Assembly: GCF_020831365.1 (NCBI RefSeq)
Contig: NZ_JAJHPV010000020.1
Location: 1-64,000, forward strand
Source of the DNA: Massilia agrisoli
Lineage (GTDB): Bacteria; Pseudomonadota; Gammaproteobacteria; Burkholderiales; Burkholderiaceae_D
Reading direction: 5' to 3'
DNA: 64,000 bases
How positions within the stretch are numbered: the stretch's first letter is position 1; each line of letters opens with the position of its first letter. A program made the position numbers and the translations under genes. Below are positions 53,704 to 62,431 of this stretch, one piece after another. The notes below the pieces were generated by a model. That model was given only the letters and a program-made list of their open reading frames with translations, had not been told where the DNA came from and searched no databases.

Positions 53704-55014
53704 TTAGCCCTGCGCCGGCAGCGTCATGACAAAGCGCGCGCCGCCCAGCGGCGACTCGGCCACCGCGATGGCGCCGCCGTGCAGGGCCAGCGCTTTCTGC
53801 GCGATCGACAGGCCCAGGCCAAAGCCGCCGGTGGCGCGGTCGCGGCTGCGGTCCAGCCGGTAGAACGGCTCGAAGATCTTGTCGCGCTCGTCAAGGGGGA
53901 TGCCCGGGCCGTCGTCGTCGACCATGATCGCGATGCTGCCGTCGCCAAGGCGCCTTGCCGCCAGCTCAACCCGGCCCTGCGCATACTTCTGCGCGTTGCG
54001 CATCACGTTGCAGATGGCCCGCGCCAGCAGGCGGCGGTCGCCCGTCACCTCGCCCAGGCCATCCAGTGGCCCGAACGCCGGGGCAGGGCCGCCCGGGTCG
54101 AGCGAATCGCGGCAGCCCTCCAGTGCCTGCGCCAGGTCGAAGGTCTCGGGCTGCAGCGCCTGCGGGCTGTCGAGCCGGGTCATGCTGAGCAGCTCCCCTA
54201 CCAGGGTATTCAGTTCGTGCAGGTCGCCTTCCATGGCGGCGATGCGGCCTTCCAGCGCCGGGTCGCCGGCGGCGCCGCGCAGCAGTTCGAGCGCGAACTC
54301 CAGGCGCGCGATCGGCGTGCGCAATTCGTGCGACACCGAGTGCACCAGGTTGCGCTGCGCGTCCAGCAGGCCTTCGATGCGCGCGGCCATGTGGTCGATG
54401 CGTTCGGCCAGCGGATAGATGCTGGCGCTGGGCTGCATGCGCGCCCGTGCCGACAGGTCGCCGGCGCCGAAGTCGTCGGCCACCTTCGACAGCGCCTGCA
54501 AGCCGTTCCAGTGCGAGCGCGACCACATCAGGATCGGGATCAGCAAGGCCAGGGCGACGATCACGTAGCGGACCGCTTCCATTTCAAGCGCCAGGCCGAC
54601 GTCGATCGGCAGGTCCTGGGCGTGGATCACGTCCACCTCGCTGCCGATGTACTTGTGGCCGGTCAGGTCGACCCGGCGGAAAAACGCCTTGCTGTCGGCG
54701 TCGAGCACGACGTCGCCGCGGTCGAGGGCGCCCAGCTGGGCGCCCTCGAGCAGCGAGCGCGCCTGGTTCAGGGGAATCAGGTCGAGTTTGACGCCGGATA
54801 CCTCGCGCACCTTGTTCAGGCGCTCCAGCCATTCATCGGTGGGGGCCTTGTCGACGTACTGTTCGAGCAAAAAGATCTGGGCGGCGGCCTGGCGGCGCGC
54901 GATGTCTTCCAGCGGATCGCCGAACAGGCGGCTCATCGCGAAGTAGATGACGAAGGTGGCGGCGGTGATCGACAGCATCACCAGCAGGAAGAAACGGAAA
55001 AAAATGCGGTTCAC
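53704..55014 (-). CDS. RstB-like sensor histidine kinase
   Basis: A 436-residue kinase: membrane helix 1 (about 7-29), periplasmic sensor, helix 2 (about 150-165), HAMP, HisKA with His in HSVSHELRTPIARLEF, and HATPase DDDGPGIP with GGFGLGLSIAQKA. It pairs best with the RstA-like regulator at 58188-58874, from which three plus-strand genes separate it. Its promoter region has the motif CATTGTATAAGAGCA shared with that gene. Confidence 0.85.
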   Translation of the reverse strand: MNRIFFRFFLLVMLSITAATFVIYFAMSRLFGDPLEDIARRQAAAQIFLLEQYVDKAPTDEWLERLNKVREVSGVKLDLIPLNQARSLLEGAQLGALDRGDVVLDADSKAFFRRVDLTGHKYIGSEVDVIHAQDLPIDVGLALEMEAVRYVIVALALLIPILMWSRSHWNGLQALSKVADDFGAGDLSARARMQPSASIYPLAERIDHMAARIEGLLDAQRNLVHSVSHELRTPIARLEFALELLRGAAGDPALEGRIAAMEGDLHELNTLVGELLSMTRLDSPQALQPETFDLAQALEGCRDSLDPGGPAPAFGPLDGLGEVTGDRRLLARAICNVMRNAQKYAQGRVELAARRLGDGSIAIMVDDDGPGIPLDERDKIFEPFYRLDRSRDRATGGFGLGLSIAQKALALHGGAIAVAESPLGGARFVMTLPAQG

Positions 55015-55303
55015 AGGCGCCTGCCTTTGCGTTTCCCGCTATCTCTGGCGTGTAACAAACTTGCCGAAAACATAGTTTTTCTCCCTGACGCGCATTGTAT
55101 AAGAGCAGGGGCTTCCGTGGGGAATTACAAATTCATGACAATTGCCGTACATCTCCAGGGTGAATGGAAACCCGGCTGTGCCTAAGATAGGTACATGGAT
55201 TTTTCCGTTTGCCCACTGATACGACAAGTGTCGTGGGCTTTTTTTATTCTTATTCAGTCGGGGCGTCACAAGCGCTGGCCGGTCTAAGGGGAGCGTTGGT
55301 ACC
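55015..55303. promoter_or_regulatory. Divergent kinase / PrcB-like promoter region
   Basis: Contains CATTGTATAAGAGCA at 55093-55107, which on the minus strand reads TATACAAT like a -10. A hairpin GCCCACTGATACGACAAGTGTCGTGGGC at 55209-55236 is followed by a T-run, so a transcript end may occur in it on the plus strand. Confidence 0.55.
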
Positions 55304-56539
55304 ATGGGATTTCTGGATCGCCTGATTCGCACGATGGCGCTGGCCGGCCTTGTGTTGCTGTCGAGCTGCGGAGGCGGGGGCGATGTCGCCGGCCTGCCAG
55401 ACCAGCAAGCCAGTCCAGGCGTCACCGTGGGACAACCGGCCCCTGCCGCCAGCACCATTCCGGCTGAACTGTTCTTCACCCGCGCCCGCGAGGAAGAATG
55501 CGCCAATGTGCGCAACCGCCTGTTCGTCATCGACGGCAAGCAGGTGTTCTGGGACCGCGCCGGCAGCTGCGGCGACAATGCCTACGCCCAGCGCCTGTAC
55601 GGCGCCACCCCCGAAGCATTGCTGTGCTCCGCGTACGATTCGATCGCCGGCCCCCAGGTCCGCTGCGATGATACCGGCGCACGCGCCATGTTCGACACTA
55701 TTTTGAAGAACCTTGACAGCCCCGACCTTGGCCTGGGCAGCGCCCACAAGGTCGAATTGCTGAGCTTCCAGCCCGAGCACCGCGAGCCGGTCGCCTTCAC
55801 GGTGGTGGCCGAAGACGCGTTCTCCGGCATCCATGACGCCAGGAACGTGGTGGTGCGCGACGCGGCCGCCTGGGCCAGCCTGTGGGCGGCGCACAGCAGC
55901 GGCCGCAGCCCGGCCCCGGAGATGCCGCGCGTCGACTTCAGCACGCAGGTGCTGGTGGCGGTGTTCGCCGGCCAGGGCGGCAACGGCTGCCGCCAGGTCC
56001 GCATCGACAAGGTCAGCTCTGGCGCGGGCAAGCTGGTCGTCAGTTTCGAGGAACGCGACCTCGCCACCTTCGCCATCTGCACCCAGGCCGCCAGCTCGCC
56101 GATGGCCGTTGCCGCCATCCCGCGCAGCGACGCGGTAGTAGAGTTTGTCAATATCAACCCGGTCCAGCTCGGCTTCAAGGAGCTGGACCGCAGCAGCCGC
56201 TCGCTGGTCGCCCAGCCGAAAAACGTGGTGGTGCGCGATGCGGCCGGATTCGCCGCCCTGTGGGCCGAGCACGGCGGCGCCATGCCCTTGCCGCAGGTGG
56301 ACTTTGCGCGCCACATGGTGATCGGGGTCTTTTTGGGCAGCCGCCCGAATGGCTGCCATTCGACCGCGATTGACAGCGTGGTGCGCGCCAACGGCAAGGT
56401 TACCGTCGCGCGCACCGACACCGAGCCCGGTGCTGGCGTCATGTGCACGCTGGCGATCGTTCATCCGGCCCATATCGTGATGGTCGAACGTTCCGAGGCG
56501 CCTGTCGAGTTTACGTCACAGATAAAGGCCCTCAAGTAA
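55304..56539 (+). CDS. Lipoprotein with two PrcB_C-like domains
   Basis: A 411-residue lipoprotein (lipobox LSSC, Cys22). Two related domains follow: about 180-285 and 300-400, each with VVVRDAA-[AG]-[WF]-A-x-L-W-A, VDF, NGC-[RH], and a C-terminal aromatic/charged strand. They resemble the C-terminal domain of the protease-complex subunit PrcB. No peptidase motif. Start has AAGGGGAG about 10 nt up. Next genes are MipA/OmpV and DUF2987. Confidence 0.6.
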   Translation: MGFLDRLIRTMALAGLVLLSSCGGGGDVAGLPDQQASPGVTVGQPAPAASTIPAELFFTRAREEECANVRNRLFVIDGKQVFWDRAGSCGDNAYAQRLYGATPEALLCSAYDSIAGPQVRCDDTGARAMFDTILKNLDSPDLGLGSAHKVELLSFQPEHREPVAFTVVAEDAFSGIHDARNVVVRDAAAWASLWAAHSSGRSPAPEMPRVDFSTQVLVAVFAGQGGNGCRQVRIDKVSSGAGKLVVSFEERDLATFAICTQAASSPMAVAAIPRSDAVVEFVNINPVQLGFKELDRSSRSLVAQPKNVVVRDAAGFAALWAEHGGAMPLPQVDFARHMVIGVFLGSRPNGCHSTAIDSVVRANGKVTVARTDTEPGAGVMCTLAIVHPAHIVMVERSEAPVEFTSQIKALK

Positions 56540-56606
56540 GGCAATTGTTGGGTTGCCGGGCGGTACACCGTAAAATGGCGTCCACCCGAACCTGACACGA
56601 TGAAAA

Positions 56607-57473
56607 ATGGATAAGCTTCTCGCCCTCGCCCTGGCCGGCGCATGCAGTGCAGCTGCTGCCCAGACGCCCGCCAATAACCCGATGCCCGATGGCAGCCGCG
56701 ACATGTATGTCGGGCTGGGCGCCGTCTCGGCCCCGGTGTACGAGGGCTCGGGGCAGCGCCGGGTGCGCGCGCTGCCGGTGCTGCAGGCGGCGTTCAGCAA
56801 CGGCTTGTTCATCTCCGGGCTAAGCGCGGGCATCCACCTGTCGAACCAGCCATCGGTCGAATACGGCCCCCTGCTGGCGGTCCACCCGCGGCGCAGCGAA
56901 TCGGGGCTGTCGGGCGACGTCGGCATGGTGGTCAATGGGTCGGACTGGACGCTGGCGCCGCCGGGCGTGACATCGCCATTCAGGTCGGAAATCGGCGACG
57001 GCCACCGCCTGATGGGCATGGACGTGCAGCGCGCACGGCTGCAGGCTGGCGGTTTTTTCAATTACTACCTGACGCCGCAAGTCCGCCTGACCAATAGCGT
57101 GCTATATGGATCTGGTAATGAAGGCAATGGCGCGCTGTGGCGTGTCGGGATGCAGCACTTCAGCAGCCGCCTTGCGCCAAACCATTTCATCTCGGTGGGT
57201 GTCGGCATGACCCTGGCCAACCGCAACCACAACCAGGCGTATTTCGGCGTCACCGAGATCGAGTCCGTGCGCGGTTTGAATCCGCAATATGCGGCCTCGG
57301 GCGGCCTCAAGGACGTGCACCTGAACGCGCGCTGGAACTGGTCGCTGAGCCCGTCATGGCTGGTGACGACCGGCGCCCAGGCCACGCGCCTGCGCGGCAG
57401 CGCCGCCGACAGCCCGCTCACCGAGCGGCCGACCAACCTGACCGTCTCGACGGCCCTCGCTTACCGCTTCTGA
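56607..57473 (+). CDS. MipA/OmpV family outer-membrane protein
   Basis: A 288-residue beta-barrel protein with a signal peptide (after AAAA). YVGLGAVSAPVYEGSGQRRVRALP is the MipA/OmpV start. Members act in wall-enzyme scaffolding or osmotic response. DUF2987 follows after 2 bp, so they are one operon; the RstAB-type system around it is a probable controller. Confidence 0.85.
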   Translation: MDKLLALALAGACSAAAAQTPANNPMPDGSRDMYVGLGAVSAPVYEGSGQRRVRALPVLQAAFSNGLFISGLSAGIHLSNQPSVEYGPLLAVHPRRSESGLSGDVGMVVNGSDWTLAPPGVTSPFRSEIGDGHRLMGMDVQRARLQAGGFFNYYLTPQVRLTNSVLYGSGNEGNGALWRVGMQHFSSRLAPNHFISVGVGMTLANRNHNQAYFGVTEIESVRGLNPQYAASGGLKDVHLNARWNWSLSPSWLVTTGAQATRLRGSAADSPLTERPTNLTVSTALAYRF

Positions 57474-57475
57474 CC

Positions 57476-58180
57476 ATGCGCGCCTCCCGTCACCTCCCGG
57501 CTATCGTTGCCCTGCTGCTTGCGGCAGGCAGCGGTACGGCCGTGGCTGCGGCAACGGGGGAGTGGATCAGCTACCGCGACGCTTACCGCGCCATGGTGGT
57601 GTTCGAGAAATACGGCAAGCCGAAGAATTTCATCCAGAACCACTACCAGGTAATGCCGCGCGAAAAAGGCATCAGCCTGGATGGGGTGCAGCTCAGCCTG
57701 CAGGGCAAGACGATGCAGGTCAACCTGCCGCTCGATCCGACCGGCCGCACGGTATTCCCGTTCCTGAAGGCGGCCTACGACGAAAATGCGGCCCTGGTGC
57801 TGAACCGCAAAGTCGCGAACTATGTGTTCCGTCCGCGCATTTCCATTATTGTCCAGGCCGACGGCCTTTATGAAACGGGGGACCTGCGCGCGGCCTGCGA
57901 ACAAGTGCTGGCCTGGCGGCGCCATGTTGACGCCACGGCAAGCGCCAAGAAATGCGTCGGCGTGCGCTTTGCCTTTACCGGCGCGGGCGGCGAACCGGAA
58001 GTACGGCTGAGGAGGGGAGCTGCGGGAGAAACCGTGCTGCCGGCAGTCACGGGCGCGGCCTTCAGCGACGATCCCAACGCGGCCTTCCGCGTGGTCAACT
58101 ACCGCTTTGCCGACAGCACGGTCGCGGGGCAGGTCGTGATGACCGACGCGCCGCTGTCGATTGCGGCGCTGATCGAATAA
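57476..58180 (+). CDS. DUF2987-like secreted protein
   Basis: A 234-residue protein, signal peptide (after AVAA), conserved opening WISYRDAYRAMVVFEKYGKPKNF. Start at the ATG at 57476, 2 bp after the mipA-like stop; the frame is open far upstream. Two cysteines (RAACEQVL, KKCVGVRF) may bridge. Family known only by sequence. Confidence 0.7.
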   Translation: MRASRHLPAIVALLLAAGSGTAVAAATGEWISYRDAYRAMVVFEKYGKPKNFIQNHYQVMPREKGISLDGVQLSLQGKTMQVNLPLDPTGRTVFPFLKAAYDENAALVLNRKVANYVFRPRISIIVQADGLYETGDLRAACEQVLAWRRHVDATASAKKCVGVRFAFTGAGGEPEVRLRRGAAGETVLPAVTGAAFSDDPNAAFRVVNYRFADSTVAGQVVMTDAPLSIAALIE

Positions 58181-58187
58181 GCCGGGC

Positions 58188-58874
58188 TCAGGCCCAGGCC
58201 GACGGCGAGAACAGGTAGCCCTCGCCCCACACCGTCTTGATTTTTTCCGACTCGGCGTCGTCGAACTTGCGGCGCAGCTTGGAGATGCAGTTATCGATGC
58301 TGCGGTCCAGGCCATCGAACTCGATCCCGCGCATCTTCTTCAGCAAGGCATCGCGCGACAGCACCGTCCCGGCCGCTTCGGCCAGCACCAGCAGCAGCTT
58401 GTACTCGGTATTGCTCAGCACGCAAGGCTGGCCGCGCCAGGTGACGCTGCGGTCATTGGTAAAGATCGACAGCGCGCCGAAGGCCAGCACGCCGGTGTCG
58501 GGCGCCGAGCGGTTCTGGGCGCGGCGCATCAGGGCGCGCAGGCGCGCCAGCAACACGCGCGGCTGCACTGGCTTGTTGACGAAATCGTCGGCGCCCTGTT
58601 CCAGGCCGGACACCTCGTCATACGAATCCTCGCGCGCGGTCAGGATCAGGATAGGCACATCGCCCAGCTCGCGCAGCTGGCGGCACACCACCATGCCATC
58701 GAGGCCGGGCAGCATCAGGTCGAGCACCACCACATCCGGCGAAAGTTCGCGGTAACGCTGCAGCGCCTCATCGCCGCGTGTGACCACGTCGACTGAAAAC
58801 TCGTAGGCCGTCAGGTACTCCGTCACCAGCTGCGCAAGGCGCGCATCGTCTTCCACCAGCAGTAATTTATGCAT
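58188..58874 (-). CDS. OmpR/RstA-like response regulator
   Basis: A 228-residue regulator: receiver with phospho-Asp in DVVVLDLMLPG, Thr/Ser and Lys switch residues, then winged-helix Trans_reg_C. Its gene is convergent with DUF2987. The probable kinase is at 53704-55014. A CATTGTATAAGAGCA motif ends 19 bp before the start. Confidence 0.9.
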   Translation of the reverse strand: MHKLLLVEDDARLAQLVTEYLTAYEFSVDVVTRGDEALQRYRELSPDVVVLDLMLPGLDGMVVCRQLRELGDVPILILTAREDSYDEVSGLEQGADDFVNKPVQPRVLLARLRALMRRAQNRSAPDTGVLAFGALSIFTNDRSVTWRGQPCVLSNTEYKLLLVLAEAAGTVLSRDALLKKMRGIEFDGLDRSIDNCISKLRRKFDDAESEKIKTVWGEGYLFSPSAWA

Positions 58875-58892
58875 AACGCTCTCCTAACCGAT

Positions 58893-58907
58893 CATTGTAT
58901 AAGAGCA
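58893..58907 (-). promoter_or_regulatory. Shared two-component promoter motif
   Basis: CATTGTATAAGAGCA, identical to 55093-55107. On the coding (minus) strand it reads TGCTCTTATACAATG and contains a -10-like TACAAT. Confidence 0.6.
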
Positions 58908-58991
58908 AGTGCCGAAAAGGACGATTGCAGGACCAAGACGACAAATCGATACATTTTGATGACAAAGCTGAGTCGGTGAGCAACAGTTTCC

Positions 58992-59139
58992 AAAATCGGG
59001 GTCAGACCACAGGTTTTTTGGAAGATTCCAGAACAGGCGTGGTCTGACCCCGAATTGGGAAACGTTGGCGCAAAATCGGGGTCAGACAACAGGTTTTTTG
59101 GAATATTCCAGAACAGTGTGGTCTGACCCCGAATTGGGA
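58992..59139. repeat. Tandem pair of GGGGTCAGACC repeats
   Basis: Two ~80-bp units, each AAAATCGGGGTCAGAC, CAGGTTTTTTGGAA, a short spacer and GGTCTGACCCCGAATTGGGAAA. Each unit is an inverted pair of the repeat seen at 29841-30025. They occupy the gap between the regulator and sodB. Confidence 0.85.
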
Positions 59140-59149
59140 AACGTTGGCG

Positions 59150-59179
59150 AAAAAAAAATCCGCCGGAGCGGATTTTTTT
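59150..59179 (-). terminator. sodB terminator
   Basis: On the minus strand AATCCGC-TCC-GGCGGATTTTTTT; 18 bp past the stop. Confidence 0.9.
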
Positions 59180-59196
59180 GGAGGCACGCTTGGAAT

Positions 59197-59775
59197 TTAA
59201 GCGGCGTTTTGGGCGACGAAGTCCCAGTTGACCAGGCCCCAGAACGATTCAACGTACTTGGCGCGCAGGTTGCGGTAGTCGATGTAGTAGGCGTGCTCCC
59301 AGACGTCGCATGTCAGCAGCGGGGTGTCGCCAGTGGTCAGCGGGGTGCCGGCGTTCGAGGTGTTGACGATGTCAACCGAACCGTCCGCTTTCTTGACCAG
59401 CCAGGTCCAGCCGGAACCGAAGTTGCCGACGCAGGACTTGGTGAATTCTTCCTTGAACTTGTCGAACGAGCCCCACTTGGCGTTGATCGCGTCAGCAACC
59501 ACGCCAGTTGCCTGGCCGCCGCCTGCCGGCTTCATGCAGTTCCAGTAGAAGGTGTGGTTCCATACCTGGGCTGCATTGTTGAACACGCCGCCGCTCGACT
59601 TCTTGACGATCTCTTCGAGCGACATGTTTTCGAACTCGGTGCCCTTGATCAGGTTGTTCAGGTTCGTTACATAGGTCTGGTGATGCTTGCCGTAGTGGTA
59701 CTCAAGCGTTTCCTGCGAGATGTGCGGTGCGAGGGCGTCCATCGCGTATGGCAGTGCCGGCAGTGTATGTTCCAT
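59197..59775 (-). CDS. sodB: Iron superoxide dismutase
   Basis: A 192-residue Fe/Mn-SOD. Metal His in [11 protein letters not shown] and NHTFYWNC, then [10 protein letters not shown] and [11 protein letters not shown]. The NHTFYW, AAQVWNH and GSGWTW pattern favours the iron type. AAGGACAAC before the ATG. Followed by a strong terminator. Confidence 0.95.
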   Translation of the reverse strand: MEHTLPALPYAMDALAPHISQETLEYHYGKHHQTYVTNLNNLIKGTEFENMSLEEIVKKSSGGVFNNAAQVWNHTFYWNCMKPAGGGQATGVVADAINAKWGSFDKFKEEFTKSCVGNFGSGWTWLVKKADGSVDIVNTSNAGTPLTTGDTPLLTCDVWEHAYYIDYRNLRAKYVESFWGLVNWDFVAQNAA

Positions 59776-59886
59776 GTTGTTGTCCTTTATTGATTTGGAA
59801 ATGCGTTATTTCTTCAGAAACGACGCTTATTGTAATTCGTCTCAGGTTTCATTGCACATTGCTTCGCGCCGGCAAAAAGGATGGGG

Positions 59887-61248
59887 CTATTCCAGCACCT
59901 TTTGCACGCTCGCTACGCCGACCTCGGCAGTACCCTCGGCCAGCCTCACCGTCAGCGCTTCGCGCGCCTGGATGTCGTCCGGCGAGCGCAGTACCTTGCC
60001 GCGGCTGTCGCGCACGATGGCGTAGCCGCGTTCCAGCGTGCGCTGCGGGTTAAGCAGCTCCAGCTGGGCCGCCAGCGCGCCCAGCGCATCGCGGCGCTGC
60101 CCCAGCTGGCTGGCAATGCTGGCCGCGCAGTGGCGCTGCTGCGATGCGAGTTCCGCGCGTAGCGCGCGTACGTCGGGACGGTGGCGCGCCCAGCGCGCGC
60201 GCAGCTGCGCCAGCGCGAAGCCGTGGCGGTTGACCGGCGCGCGCACCGCATGGGTGAGGGCGGTCGACAGCGCCACCACCTTCAGGCGCTGGTGCCCGAT
60301 CTGCGCCGATGGGCTGAGCAGGCGGCGGGTGTAGTTGTCGAGGTTGAGGTTCGCTTCCGCCAGCGCGCGCCGCATCGCGCGCCGCAGGTCGGTGGCGTCG
60401 CCCGACAGGGAGGCCATCCAGTCGGCGCGCGGCGTGGCCGCCAGTTCGGCCGCCGCCGTGGGCGTGGCGGCGCGCATGTCGGCGGCGAAGTCGGCGATCG
60501 TGAAGTCGGTTTCGTGCCCCACGCCGGAGATCACCGGCACGCTGCAGCCGGCGATCGCGCGCGCGACCACTTCTTCATTGAAGCTCCACAGGTCTTCAAT
60601 GGAGCCGCCTCCGCGCACCACCAGCAGCACGTCGACTTCGGCGCGGTGCGAGGCAATGGCGATGGCGTCGGCGATCTTTTGCGCCGCCATCTGGCCCTGC
60701 ACCGGCGCGGGGTAGAGCACGATGCGCAAGTGCGGCGCGCGCCGCTGCAGCGCCGTCAGCACGTCGCGCAGCGCCGCCGCCTGCGGGCTGGTGACGATGC
60801 CGACCGAGCGCGTGAACATCGGCAGCGCGCGCTTGCGGTCCTGGTCGAACAGTCCCTGCGCGGTCAGCTTGTCCTTCAGGCGCAGGAAGGCTTCGTAGAG
60901 CGCGCCGACGCCTGCGCGGCGGATCGCCTCGACATTGATCTGGTAGTCGCCCCGCGCGCCATACAAGGTGACCAGCGCGCGCACTTCAACCTTGTCGCCT
61001 TCGCGCGGAATGAAGCCTGCAAACTGGGCGCGCCCGCGGAACATCACGGCGCGCACCTGGGCCGCGTCATCCTTGAGCGTGAAGTACCAGTGCCCCGAAC
61101 TGGCGCGCGTGAAGTTGGAGATCTCGCCGCCAATCCATGTCAATGGAAAGCTGCGCTCAAGCAGGCGCGCCACTTGCGCGTTCAGCGCGGTCACGGTCAG
61201 GACGGGCGGGGCAGCGTAGCCTGGGTCGGCGTCGGGAATGGTTTGCAT
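59887..61248 (-). CDS. xseA: Exodeoxyribonuclease VII large subunit
   Basis: A 453-residue protein with an OB-fold N-terminus ([23 protein letters not shown]) and the catalytic domain [25 protein letters not shown] and [10 protein letters not shown]. Degrades single-strand DNA with XseB. It borders the DnaA-box array and lies convergently with nothing on its 5' side. Confidence 0.95.
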   Translation of the reverse strand: MQTIPDADPGYAAPPVLTVTALNAQVARLLERSFPLTWIGGEISNFTRASSGHWYFTLKDDAAQVRAVMFRGRAQFAGFIPREGDKVEVRALVTLYGARGDYQINVEAIRRAGVGALYEAFLRLKDKLTAQGLFDQDRKRALPMFTRSVGIVTSPQAAALRDVLTALQRRAPHLRIVLYPAPVQGQMAAQKIADAIAIASHRAEVDVLLVVRGGGSIEDLWSFNEEVVARAIAGCSVPVISGVGHETDFTIADFAADMRAATPTAAAELAATPRADWMASLSGDATDLRRAMRRALAEANLNLDNYTRRLLSPSAQIGHQRLKVVALSTALTHAVRAPVNRHGFALAQLRARWARHRPDVRALRAELASQQRHCAASIASQLGQRRDALGALAAQLELLNPQRTLERGYAIVRDSRGKVLRSPDDIQAREALTVRLAEGTAEVGVASVQKVLE

Positions 61249-62431
61249 GGCTCGGACGAATCTATCTGATGCTTTTGTCGCAAAGCCGACATGGTATCAA
61301 GATATCAGCTTAAGTATTTGATTTTCAAAGAAGTTATCCGCTGCCTCAAATTGCTGCATCGAACAAAAACCTTTACGGATCAAGGACTTTGCATCGCTCC
61401 CTGCGAATTGCGCACAAAGTTATCCACAGAATGTGTGGGGAAGTCGGGCCGGTCCGGAAAGCATTTCCGTGCTGAAAAATTGAGCGCAGGAAAGAAATCC
61501 TTTGCGAATCAAAGACTTACCGGTTTGTCAATTTGATTGCGCACAGTGTTGTCCACAGAAGGTGTGCAGAAACACCCGTCCAGAGGCGCCAGGGGCCTGG
61601 TTTATCCACTGCCGTATTTTTAAGCGGCGACAGATTTTCCTTTAAAAACAAGGGGCTTACGGAGTGTTTGGGGGCTTGCACACAGTCTTCTCCACAGAAG
61701 GTGTGCAAAACAGCGCGAGAGGTCCCCAGCGCGGGAAAAACGGCCTGTATCGCACGATTGCGGGTCACCAAACGGGGCCATGAGCGGATCAAAACCCGCC
61801 TTGCATACAATTTACGCAAGGAAAGAAAGCTGTTTCAAATCAACGATCTTGGCGCGCAACGGGCAGCTTGCTCACAATTTTATCCACAAAAAATGTGAAG
61901 AAACCCACAGGCCGATCTGTCACCTACAGGGCATCACGCTGCGTATTTTTTAATCGGTGGGAGATTGTTCTTTGGAATCAACGACTTGCGCGGTGAGGAA
62001 GGGCATTGCTCACAATTTTATCCACAGTAAATGTGCAAAAATGTGGACGAGTCATGATTTCAGCTCAACAGGAAATCCTGCCATATTTTTAAGCTGATTG
62101 AATTTCTTGTTTTGAATCAGTGGCTTGCAATCGTGCGCGCCCTATTGCTCACAATTTTATCCACAGATTCTGTTTGCAACTGGGGATAAGCCCCGTAACC
62201 AATCGCGCGAAGTATTCCTCGTCGGGCTTCTTCCTCTGCCTTTTCCACCCTGCCTTGATTTTGATCAATACGATAATTCCTATTGAAATCATGGGCTTAG
62301 GTATATGCATGCCTGCTTGCGCACAATCTTATCCACAAAAGCTGTGCGTAACCGTACTTGCCGTCTTGCTGGCAACACGTTACATTGCCGGGGTTGTCTC
62401 ACCCCGGCTTTTTTCTTCTCAGGAGTTTGTT
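61249..62431. other. 1.2-kb non-coding region holding a DnaA-box/IHF array
   Basis: No gene is supported; open frames here are short and lack family features. Seven repeat units lie in 61310-62345 (period 129-192 bp, three of them 138-139). Each holds a DnaA box and an IHF-like site. Confidence 0.8.
61378..62337 (+). repeat. Seven-unit DnaA-box / IHF-site array
   Basis: DnaA boxes at 61420-61428, 61549-61557 (TTGTCCACA), 61688-61696 (TTCTCCACA), 61880-61888, 62018-62026, 62157-62165 and 62329-62337; the other five are TTATCCACA. IHF-like sites at 61378, 61507, 61646, 61838, 61976, 62115 and 62287; those at 61507, 61976 and 62115 match WATCARNNNNTTR exactly. The shared CTT lies 33, 33, 32, 32, 33, 33 and 33 bp before the box. 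Most boxes are framed by GCxCACA and TGTGC. Interpretation as a DnaA-titration or activity-control locus is inference. Confidence 0.85.

Noticed and set aside
61378-62337. CRISPR array
   Set aside because: Units are 129-192 bp, cores diverge, and no constant repeat with uniform spacers exists.
61249-62431. Primary chromosome origin (oriC)
   Set aside because: dnaA, dnaN, gyrB and rpmH are not in the window. DnaA boxes alone do not prove an origin; no clear unwinding element of 13-mers was found.
62120-62431. N-terminal extension of ExbB
   Set aside because: Extension reads through the last two DnaA-box units and has no family similarity; AGGAG-TTG gives the conserved start.
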